64,000 nucleotides of DNA from Erythrobacter sp. WG (lineage in GTDB: Bacteria; Pseudomonadota; Alphaproteobacteria; Sphingomonadales; Sphingomonadaceae), in NCBI RefSeq assembly GCF_026586795.1, contig NZ_JAPFGY010000012.1:30372-94371 (forward strand), written 5' to 3'. The position numbers and the translations under genes are program-made. Below the pieces are notes generated by a model, which saw only the letters and a program-made list of their open reading frames with translations, was not told where the DNA came from and searched no databases. Positions 35,248-43,582 of the stretch are shown one piece after another (position 1 is the stretch's first letter; each line of letters begins with the position of its first letter).

Positions 35248-37944
35248 GTGACAGGAAAGTGGTTTGGCCTTGCTGCAGGGCTATTGGCGAGCACAGCGCC
35301 CGGCGCGCTGGCGGCGCAATCGGCCGAGGAGACCGACGCGCCGCCCGCGGCGCGCGAGGCACGCGATGCACAGGCCGGCGCAGCGCCGGCCGCGCCGCCC
35401 AAGCGCGTCATCTACGGCGCCGATGGCAAGCCGCTGCCGCCCGAACTCGCCCGGCAGGTCGAGGAGCGGCTGAAGGATCAGTTGCCCCCCGCTGGTAGCC
35501 CCGGCGCCAGCGGCGCGCAGCCATCGGTCCGGGTGCAGACCATCGACGGCAAGCCGCTGCCGCCCGAGCTTGCCCGCAAACTGCTCGAACAATATGGCGA
35601 CGCGCTCCCCCCCGAGGCGCGCCAGGCTGCGCTCGAGGCGGCCGGCGCGGCGCCTGCGGCCGACGGGGCGCCCGCCGGCGGCGGGGCGGAGGCGGCAAAG
35701 GATGCGCCGCCCAGGTCCGACGGCATCGTCGTTTCCGGCGAGCGCCCGCGCGGGTCGGTGAACAGCGACATCCCGCCCGAACGCAGCTTCAGCCAGCTCG
35801 ATATCCGCGCGTTCGGGGCGGAGAACATCGGCGCGCTCTTGGACACCATCGCCCCCCAGACCGCCAGCAACCGCGGCCGGGGTGACGCCCCGCCGGTGAC
35901 GCTGCTCAACGGGCGGCGCGTGTCCGATTTTTCCGAGATCGCGCGCATCCCCTCCGAAGCGATCGAGCGGATGGAGATTTTCCCGGAGGAACTGGCGCTG
36001 CAATATGGCTACCGTGCGGACCAGAAGGTGGTGAACATCGTCACCTTCCCCCGCTATCGGGCCCGCGTCGGTCAGGCCGGCCTGCTCCTCCCGAGCGAAG
36101 GTGGGCGCGAGACCGGCAGCGCCAATGCCGATTACCTCAGGATCGCGGGCGACACGCGCATCGCGCTGGGGGCGACCTATTCGCGCGCCGACCGCCTGCT
36201 CGAAAGCGAGCGCGATGTCGAGCAGTTCGCGGGCGCGCCCGAGCTGGGCAGGGTGCGGACCCTGCTGCCCGACAACGAGCGCTTCGGCGTCAACGGCGTT
36301 CTGAGCGGCCATGTGTTCAAGGATGTCGCGGCAACCCTCAACGGCCGTGTCGACGTCAGCCGCAACGACAGCCTGCTCGGCCTTGCCGGGGACCGCATCC
36401 TGCGGCGCGACAGCGATCAGACCCTGGTCCATGTCGGCACCACCTTCGGCGGACGGTGGGGGCGCTGGCAGTGGACGGCGCTCGGCAATTTCGACCGGAC
36501 CGAGGGCGAGGTGCTGACCGATGCCGCACGTGCGCTGTCCCCGCGCGACGCGGCGCTATCGACCGACACGGTGTTCAATGCCGACCTCCTCGCGTCCGGG
36601 CCGCTCGCCACGCTGCCGGCGGGACCGCTGTCGGCGAGCGTGCGGGTCGGAGGCGAATTCCGCGATTTCACGGGCCGGGCGAGCTTCGGCGGCACCACCA
36701 CGCTGGCCGATCTGTCCCGCGACCGTGGGGGCGTGCAGGCAGACGTCTCCATCCCGCTCGCCAGCAGCACCGCGGAAAAGGCGTCGCCCATCGGGAACCT
36801 GACGGTGAATGCCAATGTCGCTTACGACCGGCTGTCGGATGCGGGGACGCTGTGGACCTATGGCTACGGCCTCAACTGGGCGCCGTCCAAGGCCATCGGC
36901 CTTGTCGCCTCGTTCACCCGCGAAGAGGGCGCGCCGAGCCTTGAACAGCTGGGTGGTCCGGTGGTGGTCACGCCCAACCTGCGCACCTTCGACTTCGTCC
37001 GCCGCGAGGTGGTCGACCTGACCCGCATCACCGGCGGCAACCCCGGCCTTGTCAACGACGATCGCCGACTGCTCCGCCTCGGCGTGACGCTGCGGCCGCT
37101 CGCCAGGACCGACTTCAGCATCAGCGCCGATTACGTGCGCAGCCGCACCGACAACGCGATCGCGCCGTTCCCGATCGTCACCTCGCAGATCGCGGCCGCT
37201 TTCCCCGAGCGGTTCACCCGCGATGCTGCGGGCCGCTTGCAGCAGATCGACGCGCGCGCGGTCAACTTTGCCGAGGCGCGCCAGCAGGAGCTGCGCTGGG
37301 GCGTCAATTTCACCCGGCCGCTCGGCAAGGTGCCCGAATATCTGCGCGACGCGCGGGTCAAGGTCGTGACCAGCGAAGCCGAGGTGAAGCGGCTGTTCCC
37401 CAATGCCGCGCTGATCCGCCCAGAGCCCGGCAGCGCGACCGCGCAGGGTGCGGCTAACCTCACCAGCCGCGTTTACGTGAGCCTCTACCACAACTGGGTT
37501 CTGGAGGACGACATCGCCTTGCGCCGCGGCGGGCCGCGGCTCGATCTGCTGGATGGCGGCGCGGTCGATTTCCTCGGCGGCCGGCGGCGGCACGAAGTCG
37601 ACTTCCAGGCCGGGGCCTTCAAGGGCGGCTGGGGCGCGCGGCTATCGGCCAACTGGCGCAGCGCGACCGCCGTGCGCGATCCGGCGCAGCCGGCCAGCGA
37701 CCTGCGGTTTGACGATTATGCGATCGTCAGTCTCAACCTGTTCGCCAACCTTTCCGAAGCCATCGGGGGAAAACAGCCGCCGCAATGGCTGAGAGGCGCG
37801 CGCGTGTCGCTGGGGGTCACAAACCTGTTCAACACCCGGCCCAAGGTGCGCGGCGCGGCCGGCGCGGTGCCGCTGAGCTACCAGCCGGCCTATCTCGACC
37901 CGCTGGGCCGCATCTTCAGCTTCAGCCTGCGCAAGATGTTCTGA
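35248..37944 (+). CDS. TonB-dependent receptor with repeat-bearing N-terminal extension
   Basis: The 898-residue receptor begins at GTG 35248, six bases after GGAGG. A signal peptide ends GALAAQ. An unusual Pro/Ala-rich extension of about 130 residues follows and holds two copies of DGKPLPPELAR. The plug domain comes next (ENIGALLDTIAPQTASNRGR, VTLLNGRRVSDFSEIARIP) and then a beta-barrel ending in FSLRKMF. It imports an unknown ligand with TonB energy. It leads an operon with a retropepsin-like protease and a small exported protein, opposite a two-component system. Confidence 0.85.
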   Translation: MTGKWFGLAAGLLASTAPGALAAQSAEETDAPPAAREARDAQAGAAPAAPPKRVIYGADGKPLPPELARQVEERLKDQLPPAGSPGASGAQPSVRVQTIDGKPLPPELARKLLEQYGDALPPEARQAALEAAGAAPAADGAPAGGGAEAAKDAPPRSDGIVVSGERPRGSVNSDIPPERSFSQLDIRAFGAENIGALLDTIAPQTASNRGRGDAPPVTLLNGRRVSDFSEIARIPSEAIERMEIFPEELALQYGYRADQKVVNIVTFPRYRARVGQAGLLLPSEGGRETGSANADYLRIAGDTRIALGATYSRADRLLESERDVEQFAGAPELGRVRTLLPDNERFGVNGVLSGHVFKDVAATLNGRVDVSRNDSLLGLAGDRILRRDSDQTLVHVGTTFGGRWGRWQWTALGNFDRTEGEVLTDAARALSPRDAALSTDTVFNADLLASGPLATLPAGPLSASVRVGGEFRDFTGRASFGGTTTLADLSRDRGGVQADVSIPLASSTAEKASPIGNLTVNANVAYDRLSDAGTLWTYGYGLNWAPSKAIGLVASFTREEGAPSLEQLGGPVVVTPNLRTFDFVRREVVDLTRITGGNPGLVNDDRRLLRLGVTLRPLARTDFSISADYVRSRTDNAIAPFPIVTSQIAAAFPERFTRDAAGRLQQIDARAVNFAEARQQELRWGVNFTRPLGKVPEYLRDARVKVVTSEAEVKRLFPNAALIRPEPGSATAQGAANLTSRVYVSLYHNWVLEDDIALRRGGPRLDLLDGGAVDFLGGRRRHEVDFQAGAFKGGWGARLSANWRSATAVRDPAQPASDLRFDDYAIVSLNLFANLSEAIGGKQPPQWLRGARVSLGVTNLFNTRPKVRGAAGAVPLSYQPAYLDPLGRIFSFSLRKMF

Positions 37945-38003
37945 CCGCCCGCGCCCGCCGGCGATCGCGCTCTTCCCCACCCGTTCTCGTTAAAGGAAAC
38001 ACC

Positions 38004-38552
38004 ATGCACACGTTCATCAGGGCAGCTGCCGCCCTTGCCATCGTGCTGTCCGCCCCCGCTCCTGCCGCACCGCCGCAAGCGGACAAGGTCCGCGCGTTTC
38101 TCGGCGAGCAGGGCTTCACCGCCTTCAAGCTCACCAAACTGCCGACCGGCCATGAAACGATCACCGTCACCGTCAACGGCCAGTCCGGCACCTTCGTGCT
38201 CGATTCCGGCGCCGGCCGGACCGTGGTGCGGCACGACCGGCTGGCGAAGTTCGGCCTCGCACCGGCGACCGGCACGCAGGAAGGCGCGGGCGCGGGCGGC
38301 GGCATCGCGATCACGAGCCATCCGATCACCAGCTTCGCTCTCGATGGCCGGGCCGTCCCGCTTCCGGCCGTCTACGCAACCAATCTCGACAGCGTCGCCA
38401 CGCGCCTCAAGGCGGCCACGGGCGTCGAGATCGACGGGGTCGTGGGGCAGGACGTGCTCAGCGGCTACGCGGCCATCATCAACATCGGATCGAGCGAACT
38501 CTACCTCAAGCTTCCCGCAAACCGAGACCAACCCCAAGGAACAAGCAAATGA
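38004..38552 (+). CDS. Exported retropepsin-like aspartic protease
   Basis: The 182-residue protein has a signal peptide ending APAPAAP and one retropepsin-like domain with the catalytic motif FVLDSGAGRTVV (Asp-Ser-Gly) and a later hydrophobic GVVGQDVLSGY near the C-terminus. Such single-lobed proteases act as dimers. In the periplasm it could process a neighbour such as the receptor extension, but this is speculative. An AAAGGA site supports the start. Its TGA overlaps the next ATG. Confidence 0.82.
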   Translation: MHTFIRAAAALAIVLSAPAPAAPPQADKVRAFLGEQGFTAFKLTKLPTGHETITVTVNGQSGTFVLDSGAGRTVVRHDRLAKFGLAPATGTQEGAGAGGGIAITSHPITSFALDGRAVPLPAVYATNLDSVATRLKAATGVEIDGVVGQDVLSGYAAIINIGSSELYLKLPANRDQPQGTSK

Positions 38553-38950
38553 TCAAACGCCCACTCGCCATCCTTATGGCCATCGGCATCGCGGCCTCTG
38601 CCGCATTGGGGCACAGCGTCGCCGCAGCATCGGCCAGCGCGCCGACGCTCGGAGACTGGCTTGCCCGCGACAGTGCTTTGAGGGCAAGCAGCGCCGGCGC
38701 CCCGCAAGGCGACAGGCTCAAGGCCTTGCATCAGGACATCGTCCGGGCGCTGGTGGCTGCCCAGGCGGCCGATGAAGCCGATCGCGCGGCAGGCCGTGCG
38801 CCCGCGTCGTGCAAGCCGAAGACGGGCTCCAGCCAGCTGACGGCCGACGACATCGGCAAGTGGCTGCGCACCAGGCCGCCCGCCGAGCACCGGCTGCCGC
38901 TCGCCGACATCATGAAGACATTCCTGCGCGAACGTCTGCAGTGCCAATGA
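38549..38950 (+). CDS. Small exported protein of unknown function
   Basis: The 133-residue protein has a signal peptide (about residues 1-26) and a helical, charged mature part. Two cysteines, in ASCKPKTGSSQ and at the end in LQCQ, could form a disulfide. The C-terminal half (LTADDIGKWLR ... DIMKTFLRERL) faintly recalls Rap1a/Tai-type immunity proteins, but the match is weak. It is coupled to the retropepsin-like gene by ATGA and ends the TonB receptor operon. Confidence 0.65.
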   Translation: MIKRPLAILMAIGIAASAALGHSVAAASASAPTLGDWLARDSALRASSAGAPQGDRLKALHQDIVRALVAAQAADEADRAAGRAPASCKPKTGSSQLTADDIGKWLRTRPPAEHRLPLADIMKTFLRERLQCQ

Positions 38951-40287
38951 GGTGATCCATCCGCTGGCGCGGCCGGCAATCGGGCGCGCCGGCGCGGTTG
39001 CGGCCAGCCGCCGGACGAAGCGACGTGCCTCGAGAGGGTCGGATGTGCCCAACGCAATGCTCATAGGACGACTACATTTGCAGACGGCAGGCTTTCTTCG
39101 CCGAAAATGATACCGGGCTCCGCGGCGCAGGAGATAGCCGTGCTGGCCGATGTCAGCGGACCCCCGGGCCGAATGCGTTCGGCAAGTGAGAAGCCGCGTG
39201 AGAAGCTATGGGTGAAGGCGAGCGCATTACCGCCTACTGAATGGCGGTCTTCTGCGGGTTTTTCAGGATTATGGAGCGGGTGAAGGGAAGCCAACCGTCG
39301 ACACAATGTCCTGATAGATAGTATTAATTTTTGTACCACGGCTTTCAATGGCCCCCAGGTGAGCCCCTGTATGAGCCGGATGCCTGTGGAAAACGTGGGA
39401 CAATGTGGGTCAGATTTGAACTCACGGCCTTCCAATCAGGTTCGAATGATTGAAGATCTGAAAATGTATAATTATTTCAGTGATATATTGATCAGTTCAT
39501 CTGATCCGATTGGTCAGTCAGATTTGATTGAGAAGATGCCGAGCGCACATTGCGACATTTTCTATATTAATTTCATAGCAACACCATGGCGCCCGGTCGC
39601 GTAGGGTGTGCTCACTGTTCCCAACTGCGGGTCCGGTTTCGATGCCTCTGACGCTTTCAGCTAGGAGCTCAAAGACATTTGCCCAGAACGGAGCCTCCGG
39701 CAGGCTGGGTTGCAAAACCTGGATCGGGTTCTGGCGGCTTAACGGCACACAATTTGTCAGCCATTGGCCGCCTGCCGAATGGATCGCTTGCGGGGTGCGC
39801 GCCACAGCAGCCCGATCAGCCAGACGAGAACGGCGGTTCCCGCCCCAGACTTGGTCGTTCCCGGTGCCGGAGTTGATTGTCTGGATTAGCCAGAAACCGC
39901 CATTCCGGCTTTAGGATCGCGCTCATGGCTGGAAGTGGGTGGGGAGCGGAATGGCCCCTCATTTAGGCATTGGCACATGTGTAACTGGGGGTCTGAAGTT
40001 CAAGGCGGTACCCAGCATCGTGCCGGTGATTACGAAATGCACTGGCATCCCCGGCTCAGCATGTCCCTACTGGTCGCGGTGCGCAGTGACCGCTTGTGAG
40101 AGCTGCGGCAGGGGCAGTTAGCGCTCGACCTGCGGCCCGGCATCCAGCAGCGCTTGCGCTGCCAGGCTGACACGAACAAGCGCGCTATGGGCGGCGAGTA
40201 GAACGGCAAGGCGTGAGCGCAGGGATCATCCTCTCAAAGAGAACCGCACTCTGTTCTATCGAAGTCCGTCGCTTGCCGGCCGCGTTG
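38951..40287. other. Degenerate region without a recognisable gene
   Basis: About 1.3 kb carries no convincing coding sequence. The piece 39290-39600 is clearly AT-richer than the surroundings. A fragment of a tRNA-Gly 3' end lies at 39272-39289, and a T-arm-like string near 39408-39436 could be another tRNA remnant. Short frames at 39061-39435 (minus), 39518-39805 (minus) and 39606-39914 (plus) lack start signals, codon bias and any family resemblance. The stretch looks like decayed, formerly mobile DNA. Confidence 0.55.
39272..39289 (-). repeat. tRNA-Gly 3'-end fragment (possible attachment-site remnant)
   Basis: On the plus strand, TGGAGCGGGTGAAGGGAA is the reverse complement of the 3' end of alphaproteobacterial tRNA-Gly, including CCA. 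The next bases (GCCAACCGTCG) are a degraded version of TCGAACCCTCG. Integrases often recombine at such 3' ends, so this may be a left-over attachment site. The rest of the tRNA is missing. Confidence 0.5.
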
Positions 40288-41433
40288 TCAGGCACCGGCC
40301 TGCCGCGATCCGGCCAGGAACGGTGAGCGCAGGGGCTGCGGAGAGGTCCACTTCCAGAATGCGAGCGCGCCGAACGCCAGTGCCAGCACGGCGAGGTTCG
40401 CCAGCGCTCCGGCGTAATCGGCCAATGTCCCGCCCATCTGGTTGAGCCCCACCATCACTTCCAGCCCCGGTGTGGTGGGGAACAGGCGAGCCAACCACAC
40501 TAGCGGCTGTGGGGTTGCGGCCGCAGGCCAGGTCAGGCCCGACAGGAAGAACAGCGGCAGCGAGATGCCGAGGCCCAGCTGCAGAGGCCGCTCGCGGGTG
40601 CGGAACAAGCTGGCCAGCAGCAGCACCAGCGCAGCAGTGGCGGCGACGAACAGGCTTGCCCCTGCCAGCACCTGCCACAGGGGCGCAGCGCCGCGCGGAT
40701 AGTCCTGCCACCAGAACACGAAGCCTGCAAACCAGCACACCTGCGCCATGGCAATCGTGCTGGCGGCCAGCCCCAGCCCGGCGAACTGCGCCGGTGTCAC
40801 ACTGAGCGGCGCGCCGAGCCTTTCCCTCGCAGTCCCCGCCAGCAGCGCAAGGCCAAGCAGCAGCGACTGGTGCACGATGATGAAGGCGACCCCGGGAAAC
40901 ACCGCCGCGCCATAGCCTTCGCGGGTGTTGAACAGCGGGCGAGTGACGAGGTTCAGAGCAGGCGGCGCGGCCGGGCCAGCGGCGCGGGCCTGATCGAAGG
41001 CCGCCTCGCGCGCGGTGCTGGCGAGCGCCGCCCCGATTCCGGTGAGGGCACTCGAGGAGCGCAGCAGATGCGCCCCGCTCCCCACCAGCATCACCTCGCC
41101 GCTGCGCCCCTCAGCGATGGCGCGGGCATAGCCTTCGGGGATGATCACGGCAGCACTTGCCTTGTCCGCCGCCAGCCAGCTCTCCGCCTCGCGCGCCGAG
41201 GTGAGGCTTGCCACCAGTTGCACCTGACTGACGGAGGCGGTGCGGCGCACCAGATCGCGGCTTGCCCCGCTGCGATCGAGATCGACCACCACCACCGGCG
41301 CATCGACCACCAGCTCGCCCGAATAGGCGCTGGGATAGAGCACAGCGTAGAGGATCGGCGCGCCGAACAGCAGTAGGGCCGCCGCGCGATCAGCGAAGAT
41401 TGCAGCGAACACCGCGCGGAAAGCCGCCCACAT
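40288..41433 (-). CDS. ABC-2 type permease, second of a pair
   Basis: The 381-residue protein has one N-terminal membrane segment, a ~150-residue periplasmic region (ELVVDAPVVVVDLDRSGASR onward) and five C-terminal segments including LPLFFLSGLTWPA, the DrrB/YhgE-like ABC-2 layout. The ATG overlaps the upstream permease stop (TGATG). The pair probably makes a heterodimeric channel for the HlyD/TolC tunnel. No ATP-binding protein is encoded beside it. The substrate is unknown. Confidence 0.85.
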   Translation of the reverse strand: MWAAFRAVFAAIFADRAAALLLFGAPILYAVLYPSAYSGELVVDAPVVVVDLDRSGASRDLVRRTASVSQVQLVASLTSAREAESWLAADKASAAVIIPEGYARAIAEGRSGEVMLVGSGAHLLRSSSALTGIGAALASTAREAAFDQARAAGPAAPPALNLVTRPLFNTREGYGAAVFPGVAFIIVHQSLLLGLALLAGTARERLGAPLSVTPAQFAGLGLAASTIAMAQVCWFAGFVFWWQDYPRGAAPLWQVLAGASLFVAATAALVLLLASLFRTRERPLQLGLGISLPLFFLSGLTWPAAATPQPLVWLARLFPTTPGLEVMVGLNQMGGTLADYAGALANLAVLALAFGALAFWKWTSPQPLRSPFLAGSRQAGA

Positions 41434-42584
41434 CAGCGCCTCCCCCAATCTTGCGGACGCTCAGCCGCGCGCAAATAGAGCCACATGCCGGGCACCGCCG
41501 TGACGACCGCGATGAGGCCAAGCGGCATCAGCGGCGCTGCGGCGGCTGCCGCAGGCGCACCGGTGATCCAGTCCATCGCCAGCAACCGCGCGAAGTGGGT
41601 AAAGGGCAGCACCTCCGCCCATACCCGCGCAAATCCGCTTGCCTGATCGACCGGAAAGATGGCGCCTGCAAAGGCAAAGGACGCGCCGGCATAAAGCCCG
41701 GTCAGCGACAGACTCTGGCTCATGCAGCGGGTGAGGCCGAGCAGTAGCAGCGAGACCCCCGCATAGGCGGCGAACATGGCGAAATAGCCCGCCATCAGCA
41801 ACAGTGGCCCGCCTGCCATCGCCCAGCCGCGAAAGCCTGCCAGATAGGCCGTCATCATCGCTCCCCATGCCATGAAGGCCAGCACATAAAGCGCGGCTTT
41901 GCCTGCCAGCGCTGCGCGATCGGGCTGCCACGCGGCAACCGTCGCATCGCGCAATTCGCGCCCGAAAGCGCTCACCACCGCCAGCATGAACAGGATATGC
42001 AACAGCGCCGGATGCAGTAGGCTCACCAATTGCTGTTCCTGACTGGCGGGCGCGTTAAAGGCGATCACCGATGTCACCTTGACCGGCGCTGGCCTCACGC
42101 TGCCCGGCGGCGAGACTGCGGCGATCTGCTCGACCGCCTCGCGCGCATTGGCCGCGGCGATGATCGCGGCCATGTCGCGCTGGATGGTCGAGGAGGCCGC
42201 CGAATGCGCTGCGTTGACGTAGAGCGTGATCTGGCCCTGCCCCGCAAAGGCGCGCCGGGTTGCCTCGGGCGGGACCAGCACGATCGCCTCGACCGCGCCG
42301 GCGCGGGCAAGGGCTTCGGCCTCGCCCATGTCGGTGACGGTGGAGGCGAGCCGCAGCCCCGGTGCGCCCTCGATGCGGATCGCGATGTCGCGCGACAGGG
42401 CGCTGCGCTCGGCATCGACCAGCGCCACCGGCAGATCGCGCACCACCCCGGCGGACAATTGCCACGCAATCAACCCGCACAGGACCAAGGGTAGCCAGGT
42501 CAGCAGCGCCAGATCCCACGGGTTGCGCGCCAGGAACGCAGCCTCGCGCCGGAAACTCTTCCCGAGGCGCCGCGCGAAGCTCAT
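41433..42584 (-). CDS. ABC-2 type permease, first of a pair
   Basis: The 383-residue protein has the same topology as its neighbour: a segment near residues 25-45, an extracytoplasmic domain starting LPVALVDAERSALSRDIAIR, and C-terminal segments with FAFAGAIFPVDQASG and LPFTHFARLLAMDW. It overlaps the HlyD-like gene stop by four bases (ATGA). Expressed as part of the tolC-hlyD operon, it likely exports a hydrophobic or toxic compound. Confidence 0.85.
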   Translation of the reverse strand: MSFARRLGKSFRREAAFLARNPWDLALLTWLPLVLCGLIAWQLSAGVVRDLPVALVDAERSALSRDIAIRIEGAPGLRLASTVTDMGEAEALARAGAVEAIVLVPPEATRRAFAGQGQITLYVNAAHSAASSTIQRDMAAIIAAANAREAVEQIAAVSPPGSVRPAPVKVTSVIAFNAPASQEQQLVSLLHPALLHILFMLAVVSAFGRELRDATVAAWQPDRAALAGKAALYVLAFMAWGAMMTAYLAGFRGWAMAGGPLLLMAGYFAMFAAYAGVSLLLLGLTRCMSQSLSLTGLYAGASFAFAGAIFPVDQASGFARVWAEVLPFTHFARLLAMDWITGAPAAAAAAPLMPLGLIAVVTAVPGMWLYLRAAERPQDWGRR

Positions 42585-43582
42585 TGCGGCCAGTCGAACA
42601 GGACCGACATGCCAGGTCGCAGGCCCTTGATCGGCTTGACCGGTGCGAGGCGCACTTCGAAGCCCTTGATGTCGAACCCGCTCGATTGGCGGGTTGCGCG
42701 CCACGTGGCGTAATCGCCCGCAGGCGCCATGAAAGTAACGCGGAAACGCGCGCTGGCACCCTTGAGCGCCGGAATGGTGCCGGTGACTTCGCTGCCCGGC
42801 GCAATCCCGGCCAGCTGATTTTCGCGCAGGGTCAGCGTGACCCAAGTGCGCTGTATCTCGGTCACGTACATGATAGGAAATCCCGCGCCGACGAGTTCGC
42901 CCGGCTGTGCCAGCCTGCGGCCGACTTCGCCCCTGGCGGGCGCGAACACCGTCGTTTCAGCCAGCGCGGCAGCGACTTCGGCGGCGGCACCGCGTGCCTG
43001 ACTGGCCTGTGCTTCGGCAGCGCGCCTGTCTTCGCGGCGGGCCCCTTCGCGCGCCGTGTCATATTGTGCACGCGCCGCGCGGGCTGCTTGATCGGCTGCG
43101 ATCAAGTTGGTGCGCGCCTCGTCGCGCTTTTGGCCCGGCACCACGCCCTCTTCAGCCAGCCGGTTGATCCGCTCGAAGGTCACGCGCGCCAGATCGGCCG
43201 CAGCCGCCGCGCGCAGCCATTGCGCTTCAGCGGCGGCGATCTCGGTGGCCCGGGAGCCCGCCTCGGCTTTGCTGGCCTGCGCTTCGGCTGCGTCGACCAC
43301 GGCGCTGACCTGCGCCTCTTTGGCGCGCGCTTCGGGGCTGTCGATGGTGGCGAGCAATTGCCCTGCTTCGACCATCTGCCCTTCCTCGACATGGATCTGC
43401 GCGAGTCTGCCGGTGACCTTGCTGGCGACCCGCAATTCGCGCGCATCGACCAGCCCCTGCACCTGATCGGGCGCAGGCCGCCAAGCGAGCCACAGGCCCA
43501 GCGCCAAGACCCCAACGACGGCCAGAGCCAGAGCCAACGTGACGGAAAACTTGCGGCCCGCTTGCGCCGATGAGTCGTTCAT
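42581..43582 (-). CDS. HlyD-family periplasmic adaptor
   Basis: The 333-residue membrane-fusion protein has an N-terminal anchor (about residues 12-35) and a lipoyl half-motif KVTGRLAQIHVEEGQMVEAG. A long Ala-rich alpha-helical hairpin covers about residues 95-205, the second lipoyl half is ETTVFAPARGEVGRRLAQPG, and a beta-barrel domain follows. It links inner-membrane permeases to an outer-membrane TolC channel. It overlaps both neighbours by four bases, showing a tightly coupled operon. Confidence 0.92.
   Translation of the reverse strand: MNDSSAQAGRKFSVTLALALAVVGVLALGLWLAWRPAPDQVQGLVDARELRVASKVTGRLAQIHVEEGQMVEAGQLLATIDSPEARAKEAQVSAVVDAAEAQASKAEAGSRATEIAAAEAQWLRAAAAADLARVTFERINRLAEEGVVPGQKRDEARTNLIAADQAARAARAQYDTAREGARREDRRAAEAQASQARGAAAEVAAALAETTVFAPARGEVGRRLAQPGELVGAGFPIMYVTEIQRTWVTLTLRENQLAGIAPGSEVTGTIPALKGASARFRVTFMAPAGDYATWRATRQSSGFDIKGFEVRLAPVKPIKGLRPGMSVLFDWPQ

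Noticed and set aside
39061..39435. A 124-residue minus frame in the degenerate region
   Set aside because: No ribosome-binding site or family match; it runs across the tRNA-like fragments, so it is unlikely to be coding.
39518..39914. Overlapping frames of 95 (minus) and 102 (plus) residues
   Set aside because: Neither has codon bias like the neighbours, a start signal or conserved residues; they may be remnants of an older gene but I cannot name it.
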